A stretch of 64,000 nt of DNA. Source: Mercurialis annua (Eukaryota > Streptophyta > Magnoliopsida > Malpighiales > Euphorbiaceae). A program made the position numbers and the translations under genes. The stretch spans positions 2,053,501 to 2,117,500 of the forward strand of contig NC_065575.1 in NCBI RefSeq assembly GCF_937616625.2. Direction: 5' to 3'. The notes under the pieces are model-generated. The model saw only the letters and a program-made list of their open reading frames with translations, was not told where the DNA came from and ran no database searches. Within the stretch, counting starts at the first letter, position 1, and each line of letters begins with the position of its first letter. Below are positions 34,959-46,994 of the stretch, piece by piece.

Positions 34959-36634
34959 CTAGTTTTTCGCCACGTGCTACGCACGTGAGCGATATTATAT
35001 GACCCGTTATTTTTAATTGTAATTGTATATTTTGAATTTTTTATTTTTGCAATATACTATTATTTATATTTTATCATAATTAATATCAATTAAAATATAC
35101 TTGTTGTAATTATGTATCAATCTAAAAATGATGGTTGAAGATAACAATATTTTTTTAAGATAAGATAATAGTATTTTTGAATTAGATTTTTTTTTTGTCA
35201 ATGATATATTTTTTTTTTGTCAATGATATTTTTTTTTTTGTCAAATATAGTATTTTTAAATTAGATTATAAATACATACCAATTAGATTGTGTAATCACA
35301 AAAACTTTGACTTTTATTTACTAAAATACTTCGTTAGACTACATGAGCCAACTTATTATTTTCATGTTTTACAATTTGACACTTTCTAATCCATATTTGC
35401 ATTACAAAAAGATAGGAATTGGATAGCATTTGTTTTCAAACATTACGCAGCAGTAGTTTTGTACTATTTCCATTAACTGTCTCGGTTTTTGTTGATATTC
35501 CAACTCTATAGTGACTTATGCTAACCTAAACGTATAATAACACTTTTTTTTTTATTTTAGCAGTATAATATTATTTATATAAATATATGGTAAAGTTATA
35601 ATAAAATAAATAAAAGTATTTAGTGGCATTAAATAGAATTATAAATTGAAAAAAATAAAAAAACTAATTTAATGATATTAATTGACTATAAATTGAATAA
35701 ATATATATGTCCAAAGATGTATCATTAACTGACTATAAATTGGGCATAATATTCAATAAATAGATATACAAAATCATATAAATATAATAAAAATCAAAAA
35801 TTATTTTATTTATATATTAAAAACTTCAAAAATTATTTTATTTATATATTAAAAATTAACCTCAACATCAATCAAGAGGCCTGAAATTTAGGTGGTGAAA
35901 GGAAGTTGGTGAAAAACCATGTTACGACCACGAAGAAACGACGAATCAATAAAATTGAATATAAAAAATGGAGTATAGCTATGGCAAGTCTAATTAAAAT
36001 ACCCACAGCAATTTAAATGATATCAGAGCCAAAAATTTATTGGCTATTAATTTAGAGCTGACAATATAAGGTGTAAATTGAACATGCCAACCAACTTGAA
36101 GCTCGTAAATATTTAGAGGACTGTGGAAATAAACCTGCGGTACCCGCCCCTTAGCTCCACTCCACCTAGCTTCTAATTGATGTAGAATTTAGCTATAAAA
36201 ATATGAACAAACTCTAATACGGTTGTTTGTAGATATCACCCGTAAAAAATATTGTATAGCTCTTTTAATTTTTACTATTTTTTGTGTATATATATAGTTT
36301 CACTAAATTAATAAAAATCAAAGACTTCAAGAAAAATTCTATTTAAAGTAGACTTCTATTTAATCAAAATAACTTTTCTATTTAGTTAGTATTTTCTTAT
36401 CACAACTAAATTCCTATCAAAATTAAACTCTTATTATTTAATATTTAAATTTTCTATATCGATAATATCTTCTAATAAACTTATTTTGTTAGAATTATCC
36501 TTGCACTTAACTTCTATTAACTTTATTTTTTAATAATAATTATACCCTTAATGAAGTCTATTCTCGTAATTTTGCCTGTCCCCCCCCCTTCCCACATATA
36601 AGATAGTTATAGATAGATAGATAGATAGATAGAT
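34959..36634 (-). mobile_element. non-autonomous Helitron (B) abutting Helitron A
   Basis: The minus-strand 3' end is CTAG (34962-34959) followed by T. It is preceded by a strong hairpin CACGTGC-GTA-GCACGTG (34971-34987). The 5' end is within a TCTATC microsatellite at 36604-36634, followed on the minus strand by AACTATCTTATATGTGGGA and a G-run, the usual 5' layout. The exact TC base is ambiguous in the GATA repeats. No Rep/helicase coding sequence is visible. The interior (about 35870-36200) holds unexplained, less AT-rich sequence that could be captured DNA. Confidence 0.75.
36604..36634. repeat. (GATA)n microsatellite
   Basis: About six GATA units plus imperfect neighbours, at the 5' boundary of Helitron B. 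Repeat length here may vary between individuals. Confidence 0.9.
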
Positions 36635-36639
36635 AACAC

Positions 36640-37900
36640 AATTAATTTATATTTTTATTTTTATATATAATATGTATTTATTATATATAAATTCTAAATA
36701 TATTAATATTATTTTTTAAAAATATGAATACTATATTAAATTTTAAAAGGCTTAAATGTTTCAAAATCACGAACTTTCGCGTGTTTTTGATATTTGACAC
36801 GAATTTTTAATTTTGTCTTAAAAATACACCAACTATCTAATTTTTGCAATAATGATACATGTGTATTCCAACTTCAATTTGCTTATGTGGCATCAGACAG
36901 TGTCATATTGTCCAACCTGTGGTAAAGCTCATCCCTATCATTAAAACGGTGCCGTTTTGTTCGTTTTTTTATTAAACACATTTTAAAAATATAAGGACTA
37001 ATTTTATTATTCTTTAATAACAATAAAGTTATTTATAAAAAGCTAGTATTTATTTAAAGACAATTTAATATTTTTTTAACTTTTCATATTTTTAAAAGTC
37101 AGTTTTAAATGTCATCCGACTTTTCTTATTCTTCAATTAATTACATTTTCTTTTTAAAAAAAAACTATATATTTTAAAGATACTTAAATAATATATTTCT
37201 AAAAATCAGTTTTGAGTAACATATGATTTTTCTGATTCTCAATTAATTACAACTTTATCGTGGAGAACCCATGCACATATCCCCTAATCATGAACCAACA
37301 TTGTTAATTACTCGTTGTTAATTAGGTTTTGCCTTTAAATATGTAGGATACACCAATTGCACAGGATCATATTCTTTGAATACATAGTTGCTAAATGAGA
37401 TATAAAATGTGAATGACAATGGTATGTATCAAGATATTTATGCAATTATGAGATTAATCAAGTCAAATTCTCAATTCAATTCCATAAATATCACTTGACA
37501 ATATATGTTTTGATGCTAGGTACTCTTACTCTGCTAATTTTAACTTAAAACTTGTAGAACTTGCTATGAGCCTATGACTAGTTTCAAATCAAACCGAATT
37601 AATTTTAAATTATTATCAAATCAAATCAAATCTGAACTAGTCATTTTCAATTGATTTTTTAAATCAGTTCTATTTGTACCAAAATTAAATCAATTGTTTG
37701 TTCTTACAACCAACTTGAATATCTAAAACTTTGAAATTTCAAATGAATCAAACCAAACTTGTTTGTTTGGTTCGATTATCTGGGCTTGGTTCGGTTTTGC
37801 ACACGCAAGTATTGGTGTAGAACATTCACTAATTAGCAAAATAATTTAACAAGAGCAGAATTTAGTCATATAGCTAATCAGACCCTGCAAGTAATAGTAG
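36640..37900. other. intergenic stretch with a repeat arm
   Basis: The block at about 36750-36960 (TTTCAAAATCACGAAC, CTTATGTGGCATCAGAC, AAAACGGTGCCGTTTTG) is of the kind that recurs in plant foldback elements. A partner arm was not found. No gene. Confidence 0.45.
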
Positions 37901-37915
37901 TGATTCATAATGTGC

Positions 37916-38080
37916 AACTCAATAAACTCAATGGACTCGATAAACTCAGCGTCTGCAACTCAATGGACTCGATAAACTCAGCGTCTGCAACTCAATGGAC
38001 TCGATAAACTCAGCGTCTGCAACTCAATGGACTCTGCAACTCAATAAACTAAGTATCTGCAACTCAATAAACTCAGTATC
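37916..38080. repeat. 32-bp tandem repeat
   Basis: Three near-identical units built on CTGCAACTCAATGGACTCG followed by ATAAACTCAGCGT, flanked by degenerate partial units (CTGCAACTCAATAAACT). About 165 bp in all, non-coding, downstream of the XS/XH gene. Confidence 0.9.
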
Positions 38081-38229
38081 TTTATCTTCCACTCTACCAG
38101 TTGATGGCTCATGATCATACTGCAATTATATTTCAACCTGTAAACCAAATTTTATGGATGAACAAAACACTAAATTCACTCTAAAGACAAATAAGAAAAA
38201 TACTAAAAAAGGTGCCATGACATTATGAG

Positions 38230-38515
38230 ATCATTGTTTTTAAAAAACCAAACCAGATGAGTCATTAGTTCATGATTAAATCAGTCCGACCGTTTCAACC
38301 GGCTGGTCCAACGGGTCTGTCCTTTTTATATATTTTTATTAAAAAATCAATTTTTTACAGATTAGACCAGTCCAAACTCCGTTCAGATTGGAAAAAACCA
38401 GTCCAACTCTGATTGGACCGGGATTTTTGGTCTCGACCTCCTCCGATCGGATCAACTTCCGGATTTGGATTGAACCGGTCCAACCAGCCAGTATGGTCAT
38501 GTTTTTAAAACACTA
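38230..38515. repeat. GGTTCAACCGG-type repeat downstream of the XS/XH gene
   Basis: Both ends carry a TTTTTAAAA motif in inverted orientation, with CCGACCGTTTCAACCGG and TTGAACCGGTCCAACC inside. It is a member of the family also seen at 4125-4590, 19250-19372 and 53211-53290. Its right edge overlaps the last codons of the XS/XH gene, so the C-terminal tail of that gene may be repeat-derived. Confidence 0.6.
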
Positions 38516-41466
38516 AATGACACAAAGCTAAGGAAATGTACATACTGAAGGCTCTTTTTCGACTCTGGTTCTTCCACTGCATCAATAAATATTCAACTCC
38601 TTCCTTAAGCGATGCCTTTCGATTTGCCTTATAATTCCACATCTCTGATACTATGTATCTTCCACTTGGATTATACTCATTAATTTCTCTCAAAGCTTTG
38701 ATCACAGCATTGCAAACTTCACCACCAAGTTCGTTCATAAGACACTTCAGTTTTTTATCATCTTCATTGATTATCTCCTGCATATCCAGAGTGAAAATCA
38801 GTAGTACATTACAAGTAAAATGGTATAAAAGATAAGCTTAAAGCAACAAGCTTCATTGCATATGAAGCACATACCACCTGAATGAGGGGTGTAATCGAGT
38901 CAAGTCGGAATTTTGTCAAATTTGAACTCGACTTGACTCTAAAATTTGAGGCTTGAAACTTGACTCAAACTCGGTCAAGTTTCATTTGAGGAGCTCGAGT
39001 TCGAACTCGATAAATGATTAAGTTCGAACTTGAATTGACTCGATTATATGTATAATTATGAATGATAAGAAGTAAACTGATTAAAGTTTGATTAGGCTCG
39101 TGAGGTTATCAAGTCGAGTATCTTGATGCTCGAACTCGACTCGGTAATTAACTTGCTTACCTTGGAGTTTCCAGCTTCATCAGTGATGACCTTAAATGGA
39201 TGCCAGCTCGGGTCTCTCAGGTACTCATCCCATAGTGAGCATAGCTCTGCTGATTTCAGACCAGTGTCTTGATAAGGAAACTTTTTCTTGACTGCAGCAT
39301 GGAATGGTGTACTATCGAGCTGTCCCATTCTCTTGATGCTAATATTGGCTCGACGATCCTCCCTTAAACCCTAACAATCAAGAAATTTAGACTTAGCAAC
39401 ATAGTTGTAGAATTGAGTTTCGAACCGAGCATTGAAATATTCGATTAGTGAACCGAGAATCAAGAATCGCATCGTAAGATTCTGTTTATATTTAGAGTAT
39501 TAGTTAAAATATATGTACTTGCATAAATTATGTACAACATTTCATGTATTCCTAGATTTGAACTATATAAATATTAAACACAAAAAAGATAAAATCCTAA
39601 CAAATAAAATTAAGGTACTTTTTTTAGTAAAAGTGCTCGGAAGGCATGTAACTATAAGTTTCTTTTCATTTTTTTCCTCTATTGATTTATGATATATGAA
39701 ACGGCAAGATTTATGCGGTTATTTCGTCATTTATTCTTTTCTAATATTTGAATTTTCTCTCTTTTTAAAATCGGATGAATCATATGATTCAACAATTCGT
39801 TATGATTCACTACCGATTTCATAAATTAAATACCGATTTTATCAATTTATGGATCCTTCTGAGATACAAAATCTTTTGGTGATGAATCGTATTGAACCGT
39901 ACCAATCGAGACGCGAATTCGTACAATTATGGCACCAAGATGCTATGTGATTGTGATGGCAGTTTCCTATCATACTTGAACTAAAAATGGCAGCCAAGAG
40001 ATTATATAGTTAAGAATCTTGATACTCACAGTTAGTACTTCCTTGCGAGCTTCTTGCAAAACATCATTGTTTATCCGCTCTTTGACAGTAAGAGCTTGAT
40101 TAACAGATTCCAACATATCAAGTTCTTCTTCCTTATCCTTCAACTTTTGCAGAAGATGATCCATCTTTTCCTTGCCATGCACGTTTTCATCATCCTCACC
40201 CTCCATATGCTTCATTACTTGTAAAGCACCCTTCATTCGCTCTATCTCCAACTCCAAAGCTTGTTTAGCATCAAGTTTCTTTTCCAAATCAAGAATTTTC
40301 TTGCGAAGTTTCTCTTTTTCAGTCTGCATTGATGATTAATCAAACATATATAATAACGAGTGAAGAATAAGTGGAGAATTAAGGAAACTAGTGAAGAAAT
40401 TTCACCTGTTGTTCCTCTGCTAGCTTTAGCATACTTTCATCTGCCTTTTTCTGCTCCAGAATCGCCATCTCATTCTAAAAAGCACGAAAACTCTGCTCAA
40501 GTTAGACGTGTGTAAATAAATGTATTGAGTAATTAATTCGACATTGAATGGAATTCATTTGAACTAAACGCATTGTACCATTTTCTTTTCGTGTTCAAGC
40601 TTATTTTTCTCATTGTCAATGTCATTCTGAAACTCGCGCTGCTGTAGTTCCTTCTCGCGTTTCTCCAGTTCTACTCTTTGAGCTTCGAGACAGCTCCTAG
40701 CCTTCTGATGTTCTGAAGAAATCTCCGCGAACTGAGCACGTGTGACCTTCTGCATCTTTTGGATTTCTGAAGATCAACACGTACAAAATCACAACAAAAG
40801 TAAAAACAAATAAGTATTTCAGATTGCAGCCTAGTTAGCAAAGTAGCAAGTGCACAAAAACAAGATTACACCTTCATTATAAGCTAAGACTATAGCATCC
40901 TTCTCTTCAACTTGCTTATTTAAACATGAAGTAGTCTCCGAATATTTAATCTCCATTTCTTTAAGACGATTGTCCTTCATTTGTAGAGTACTACTCAAAC
41001 TCGAAACCAATGTCAAATCCTTCCTCTTATCCTCAGCTTCTTTGCCCGAAACGCTTTTTAAATCTCCGTTCTTTCTCAGATTCTCTCCAACAATACCTTT
41101 CGAGTGATAATCTTGAGCTCTTGCAACCCATCCGAATAACCTATCACCTCTATATGCATGAGTAAGATTAAAATAATCCTCTCTGCCACAATGATTAAAC
41201 TCAAAGTCTTTCTCAAATGTGATTGCATTCTTGAATCCATCCCAACTTCTGTTGAACTCTACAATTGCAAACCCCGAATGACCATGGTAATTCCATAATG
41301 GATTCGCCCTGACCGGTTCATATCCCCTTCTGGTCAGCTCATTCCTAAGTTTGGAACCACTCTCACCGACACGACGACCGCCTTGCACCCTGGTCGGAAT
41401 GTTAGCAACAATTCCGACCCAAGGCCAAACAAACAACTGATCATCGCTTTCTCCTTGTTGCGACAT
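38505..41466 (-). CDS. XS/coiled-coil/XH protein (FDM/IDN2-like)
   Basis: Six exons on the minus strand: 41466-40872, 40766-40579, 40474-40406, 40323-40030, 39370-39161, 38777-38505, giving 542 residues. Only the first intron interrupts a codon. Seen: XS domain (about 8-125: LFVWPWVGIVANIPT, RRGYEPVRANPLWNYHGHSG, AIVEFNRSWDGF), a long charged coiled coil (about 160-385), then XH domain (about 387-535: IKRMGQLDSTPFHAA, LCSLWDEYLRDPSWHPFKVI, ALREINEYNPSGRYIVSEMW). The family (FDM1-5, IDN2) binds RNA duplexes through XS and acts with AGO4/Pol V in RNA-directed DNA methylation. No zf-XS finger is encoded before the XS domain in this model, so it is a short form or an upstream exon was missed. A donor-like GTATGT near 38540 could replace the last codons. 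A leader exon with donor GTATTA near 42452 suggests a 5' UTR intron. Confidence 0.9.
38883..39152. repeat. ACTCGA-rich repeat inside the last XS/XH intron
   Basis: Many ACTCGA, GAGTTCGAACTCGA and TCAAGTCGAG motifs, typical of a common plant dispersed foldback repeat. It fills most of the intron between 39161 and 38777 without touching the splice sites. Confidence 0.7.
39400..39930. repeat. foldback-like repeat inside an XS/XH intron
   Basis: Outer blocks TTTCGAACCGAGC (39418) and the complement of GATTGGTACGGTTC (39893) plus internal GATTC/GAATC pairs suggest a degenerate foldback element in the intron between 40030 and 39370. Ends are not well defined. Confidence 0.45.
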
Positions 41467-41474
41467 TTCGAAGC

Positions 41475-42452
41475 TGAAATACAACAACATAACATTAATG
41501 CTACATTTTAAACAAGTGAAGCACAAAAAAAAGATAGTGTTACAACAGGCTATAATTCTCATGTATATATGCTTCAGATACAAAACTAAATCTACAAAAG
41601 CAAGTTAATGTGAGCCTTATGCAGATGTTCATTTTGTTATTCTTTACTAAATCCTTTACTGAAAATTTGTGAAAATGTTCATCAAATAAATACAGTTGCA
41701 TGAACACATTTTATGCTATATAATCTATAATGGGTCACATGTAATTGGGCCTTAGTTCAAAAATGGTACAATTAGGCCAATTATACACAAGCTAAAAAAA
41801 ACTCAACTTATGTGGAATCAGGTCTAATTTAATAACTCTATTTCTATTTTAACACCCTTTTGTTATTATTATTATATTCTCTTATTATTTAAGACATTTT
41901 TTAAACAGTAATAGAAAAACTGAACCTGTCACTGAAAAACAAGGCTCCAAAAACAACATAACCAAAAATATATCACCCAATACTCAATCAGTTGAGAGAA
42001 TAATACACAAAACCAAGCTACCCAATATGCCTAAATCATCAAAAACTTCATCAAAATAAGAGTTTAATGATTTAAAGTCCATTTTTTTATGGCCTGGAAC
42101 ATCAACAAACAGCAAAACCAAGTTCATCCAAATAAAAACAACTTACAAAGATTAAAAAACCTCATTAAAACATATAAACAGAGTTTTTTAGCCATATAAA
42201 CAGAGTTATACTATAAAGCTTACACCTTACAAATATTAAAAAGCTAACATAAAATGAAAAAGAACAAAACTTGACAAAGTAAACACATATATAACATACA
42301 AGCTAACAGAAAATGAAGAACAACCCAACTGAAGAAAAAATGCAAAGCTTCAAACTTTATGCTTCATTTTGAAAAAGAAATGAAAAAGAATGAAACTTTG
42401 GACATTATAAAAGAAACCCAGAAACATAAACACAAATTTTGGAGCTAATACC
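41475..42452 (-). other. probable 5' UTR intron of the XS/XH gene
   Basis: The minus strand has ACAG followed by GTATTAG at about 42452 and a TTTCAG acceptor at about 41476, nine bases upstream of the ATG. The sequence between is AT-rich with no coding frame. It would place transcription start near 42480-42560. Inferred from splice signals alone. Confidence 0.5.
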
Positions 42453-42559
42453 TGTGAATGAGTAAGAAATGAGAGTGTAAAATGGGGTGCTTTTTCTGCA
42501 AGTAATATAAACAAACAAGAAACAATAGTGTGTGTGTGAGGCAAAATATTCTAGAGCAA

Positions 42560-43250
42560 AAGTGTGAGAAATTCTCCTAAAGCGATGTCGTTTTGAGCAC
42601 TAAAATAAGAATAGTACACTATTAATCTTCAATCCGACTCGCTCTGTTTTGTTATTGGTTCATGTTTTTTATTTAACAGCAAATTAGAATTCCAATTTAA
42701 AGATTAAAATAGATAACATAATATATACAAAACTCCAATTATTACATAAATTATAAAAATAAAATATGTTTTTAGAATATAACGGAATGTATGAATGTAC
42801 TGAAAAAATTTCTGAATATTAACGTAATGTAATTAATTGAAGAAATATTTTATTTAGTTTCATATAATTTTTTTTATTTTGGATAATTGGCTTGTTTCTC
42901 TTTAAATCATCTCTAGAAGCTATAATTGTATTTAAAAATAGATAATTAATTAAAGTCCTATATATTCTATGTAATATATTCTGCAATTGGATTCTTTTTT
43001 AAATTAGATGTGTTAAATCACTCTACAAACAAACATTTAAAAAAGCACCTTATTGCAAAAAAAATAAAAGTCAAGGGACTACAAAAATATAATTAGAATA
43101 CTAGTGACCGGATAATTAAAAACCGAATAGACAAGAACCTCAAAATGAGTTTAGCCAAGAAAAATTATCCCATACCAACATGCAAGATTAAATAGCTATC
43201 TTAGTAATTAATTTAAAAATACTTATTCCCTCATCCACATATCATAATCT
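42560..43250. other. AT-rich intergenic stretch, nothing identified
   Basis: Lies between the XS/XH gene promoter side and the stop codon of the next coiled-coil gene. No repeat ends or coding frames were seen. Confidence 0.5.
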
Positions 43251-43256
43251 TCCATT

Positions 43257-45562
43257 TCATTTCATTTTAGCAATTCTTTTTATCACTTGTTGCACAATTC
43301 TTGCTATATCCTTTAAAAGCTCTTCTCCTTTATTCTTTGCCTTCTGTAATATATAAAAATAATAATCACAAGTAATTAATTAACATTTTCTTGATTTATA
43401 TATAAATAGAAAGCTTCAAAGAATTCAAGATACATTAATAATTATTAATTACGTACCATTACTTTATCGGCCAATCTTAGCACAATTTCAATACCTTTCT
43501 TAATTATCCGATCAAGTAAAGAACTTGTTTCTTCAAGATCTTTCTCATCTTCATCCACATTATTATTCTTTAAATCAGAAACTGATTTTTCAGGAACTAA
43601 ATCGGAGCCCGAAACCGTCATAATTCCGAGTTGTTTCTCTAGTTCAAGAATTCGTGCTTGGTTTGCATAAACTTCTTGTTCTAGCTCCATATTTATCTTC
43701 TCTTGTTTCTCCTTTGCCAACTGTTGTGTTCAGGAATAGTTAATTAAAAAGTTCAATAAAACGACGGGGCATCACAACACTGCTTATCAACTTAAAAAAT
43801 ATTAAAAGATTAAATGCAAATAAATTCTCAATGTTTAGCACATATAAATGGTGACTTTTACATTTTGTGTAATAAAATATTGTCGTTTCGGTAGTATTCT
43901 AGTGTGCACATCAGCATATTTTCACCACCAATTGATTTTATACATCGAATTGTAAAAATTAAAAAGGCGCTAAATGTTGGACATTTATTTGTAATTAGCC
44001 CAAAAGGCTGAAAATTATTTAATTTCATCATGTACCATTGATTGATAAGCAAATTTGAGTGAAATTTCTGAAGATTTCTCCATTTCTTGTTGTTTCTCAA
44101 CAAGTTTCTTCTCTAGTCCCATTATTATTTCTTCAGATTTCTCTATATTCCTCTGAAATTTATACAAAATTGATGGAATTTAAGCAAAAGAGTATCAAAA
44201 TTAATATATATGTATCATAAGTAACTGAAAAAGTAACAACTTGCAAAATGCTAAAAAAAGTAAAAACTTACAATTGATTCATCACCAAATCTCAATAAAA
44301 TATCCAAAGATTTCTCCATACCCTTTTCACACTACAAAACAACATAAAAAAATAGGATTGGAAATATTGAACTGTTGTGCAGTAAATGGAGAGAAATTAT
44401 AAGAACAAAGGGTTGTTGCGGTACTTAAATTTATACATCAAGGTCAATTAACTCATATTTTGCCTTTTACTCAAATAAAACTACATTCTTATTTTAGGTA
44501 AATGAGGCAAAATATTCTCTAATTTTAAGACAATTAATCATAAATTGGGCATCATGATCCATGAACTCTTTCATTTTGTATAATTTGGGAGTTGATTGAC
44601 CTAAAAATAGTTAATATTGTCCTTTATTGATTAAAGGAATTAAGTGTGAGTTTTTAATTGATATGGCACACAAATATAGGGACTGCAATGACCCTCTGTT
44701 TGAAATTATAATGAGAGAACTCCACTAATAATTGAGACAACTTCAGATGATTTTAACTTAAAAATGACAATGCAAACTCAAGAAAAATGACTTCAGCCTA
44801 AACTTACTTTCGGATCCACGTATAAAAATTTATTTTTGCAGCTATCGAACTATAAATAATCGATGTTTTATTCGTTATATTTTGGTAACACTAACTTTTA
44901 TTTTCGTAATAACCGGAGGTTAGGTTACTCTTTAATTTCAGGCAGAGTTTTGCTTGCATGCAAATCCAACTTTGCCACATCAACTTACATGTATTGAATA
45001 CATAGATAGTATTAGAAAAATTACTTAATTAACCCTATCATTAATGATTTAATTCTAGTTTAATTTTGTTTATGTGAAATTCTTTTATGGAAAAGTTGGA
45101 ATAGCAAATAATTTTCTATTACCACACAATAAGTAAAACTTCACCTTAAACGAATGAGTAATATCACGTTATAACAAGAATAAAAGTTTTATTATCTGAA
45201 CGTAACAAATGAAACGTTGATTACCGAAATGCAAAAAGTTTATAGTTCGGCAACAGCAAAATAATTTAACCCCACATGCATTTAGCAATTCTGAAACCTA
45301 GAAGAAACAATAGTGAAACAGAATGCAAAATTAAGAATACCTGGCTAAAAGTGAGAAGTAAGAAAATTGGACAAAGCAGCACCATCAGGAAAAAAACTAC
45401 AATCAACACCAATTTCAATGAAATCTCCAAAGAATTATCCATTTCTTGTCGTATCTCAACAAGTTTCTTCTCAAGTCCCACTATTGTTTTCAAATATTTA
45501 TTAATTTCTTGTTGTTTCTCAACAAGTTTCCTCTCTAGTGCCACTATTCCTTTAATCTCCAT
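43257..45562 (-). CDS. small coiled-coil protein, tandem family copy B (five exons)
   Basis: Not a family I recognise. Model: 45562-45341, 44331-44272, 44152-44036, 43720-43457, 43343-43257, total 249 residues. Every intron is GT-AG and every exon length is a multiple of three. The protein is mostly charged heptad sequence: VALERKLVEKQQEI and VGLEKKLVEIRQEM in exon 1, EKGMEKSLDILLRFGDES in exon 2, EKKLVEKQQEMEKSSEISL in exon 3, NQARILELEKQLGIMTVS in exon 4, and a basic tail ending IAKMK. Exon 1 also codes about 25 hydrophobic residues (VLIVVFFLMVLLCPIFLLL), possibly a membrane segment. The ATG directly follows an acceptor-like TTAG, so an upstream leader exon is possible. Paralogous exons lie at 47.0-48.8, 53.2-54.4 and 55.2-55.6 kb on the same strand. 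Function unknown. Confidence 0.6.
43790..43995. repeat. foldback insert in an intron of copy B
   Basis: Contains a region with CACCAATTGATTTTATACA, ATCGAATTGTAAAAATTA and a terminal GACATTTATTTGTAATTAG. A related insert occupies the equivalent intron of copy C at about 47290-47600, so it probably pre-dates the gene duplication. Confidence 0.6.
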
Positions 45563-45640
45563 CTAATTAATACTCGTTTGATACCGTAATGAAACATAAA
45601 ATTGTGAAGATTGAGATAAGTATATACTACTATATATATA

Positions 45641-45900
45641 CTCCCTCCGTCCCGTTTAAGAAGTCTCATATTCTATTTTGGGATGTCCCATTTAAAAAGT
45701 CCCATTACTATTTTTAGAATACTTTTCCATTGAATACCCCATTTTACCCTTATTTTAGTTATCTTAAAAGAGTTTTATGGAAAATTCCACTATCATTAAT
45801 AGGGGCAAAACATGAAAAAACATGAAAAGACAAGAATAATTAATGTTTTCTTAATCTGTGTGTAAAGTCAAATGAGACTTCTAAAGTGGGACGGAGGGAG
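45641..45900. mobile_element. Stowaway-like MITE in the leader region of copy B
   Basis: 260 bp, TA on both sides, ends CTCCCTCCGTCCCGTTTAAG and the complement of CTCCCTCCGTCCCACTTTAG. Same family as 5710-5967, opposite orientation. It lies about 80 bp upstream of the ATG at 45562, splitting what looks like the leader/promoter when compared with the 5' sequence of copy A. Confidence 0.92.
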
Positions 45901-45904
45901 TACT

Positions 45905-46990
45905 TCAGTAGAAAGAAAGAGATGCTTCGGCTTCTCTTGAAGAGTCAAATTTCATTCATTGTTCATCTTCCCTTGAATTTATAGTTCCAAAATATGTATA
46001 CCGTTTTTTGAGGTAAGCATTCAGTATTATACTTTTCTTTACCAAACTATCCTAAAGAAAAAAAATTAAACTTAAACTTTTGCAAGTTTAATTTTATTTA
46101 ATTTTTTTACGTTTTGTAATAATATCCGATTTCATTATTTCGTCATAAGTCTAGCTAAATTTTTTTCTAATCAATTTAATTGTTCCAATTTTTAGTTGAA
46201 TTTATAAATTACTACATAGAAAATTCTTTTTTTATAATTTCAAAATTTTAACTTGTAATATTAAAAAACATATAAAAAATAATGTTAAAATTTAATTCTA
46301 AATTCTCTAACGTTTTTGACAGATGAAGAGAAAAATAAATTTGAAGTTAAATATGACCAGAAAATCTATATACAACTAATAGGTATTGAAGTGAAAGATA
46401 AATAAATTAAATTGATAAAAAAAGGGCTATAATTGCAACGAAATATTGAAATTATTAGGACATTATTATAAAAGTTAATTTTTTTAAATAAAATGGCAAC
46501 AACCTGTAAGTGTTTGACTTTATTTTGCTATTAGACATTTTTTTTAGTTTATGTTGATAATGTGAATTGGACTTTAGAATCAAGTGAGGAAAAAGACGAT
46601 CAAATTGATTAACCGAACTTAAACTGAAAATTGAATTAAAAAATTGGCTAATGTCAATATTTTTTAATTTTTTTTTGAGAATATTGTTCTTTCTTTTTCA
46701 AGTCACACGATCAAAACCGTTAATGTTTAAGTAGATTTTGGAAATTGTATGCTGGCCAATTATAGTTTCGGAAAAAAGAGTTGAATTGAGACAATTTATA
46801 TATATTAAGTTGAGCTAATAAGAATTTAAACATTTAAACGTTAACTAATAAGAAAAATAATTAATAAAATAACAACTCAATTCAAAATGAGAAAGAAATT
46901 CACTCGGCAATACACTCATCATAATATTTAAAAGTTAAAAACATTAATTTGTAGCTAAACCTAATAGATATTGAAATTTTCATATTTGAA
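45905..46990. other. intergenic stretch, promoter side of copy B
   Basis: Immediately upstream of the MITE, about 90 bases (to 45990) resemble the leader region of the other copies (GAGAAGCCGAAGC-like on the minus strand). The remainder is AT-rich without a recognised feature. Confidence 0.45.
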
Positions 46991-46994
46991 CCTC

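Noticed and set aside
34900..34960. Separate promoter/TATA signal (TTTTATATATAG)
   Set aside because: It coincides with the 5' terminus of a Helitron, which explains the sequence.
45276..45566. 96-codon plus-strand frame opposite copy B exon 1
   Set aside because: It is the mirror of the coiled-coil exon; Ser/Thr/Ile-rich with no independent evidence.
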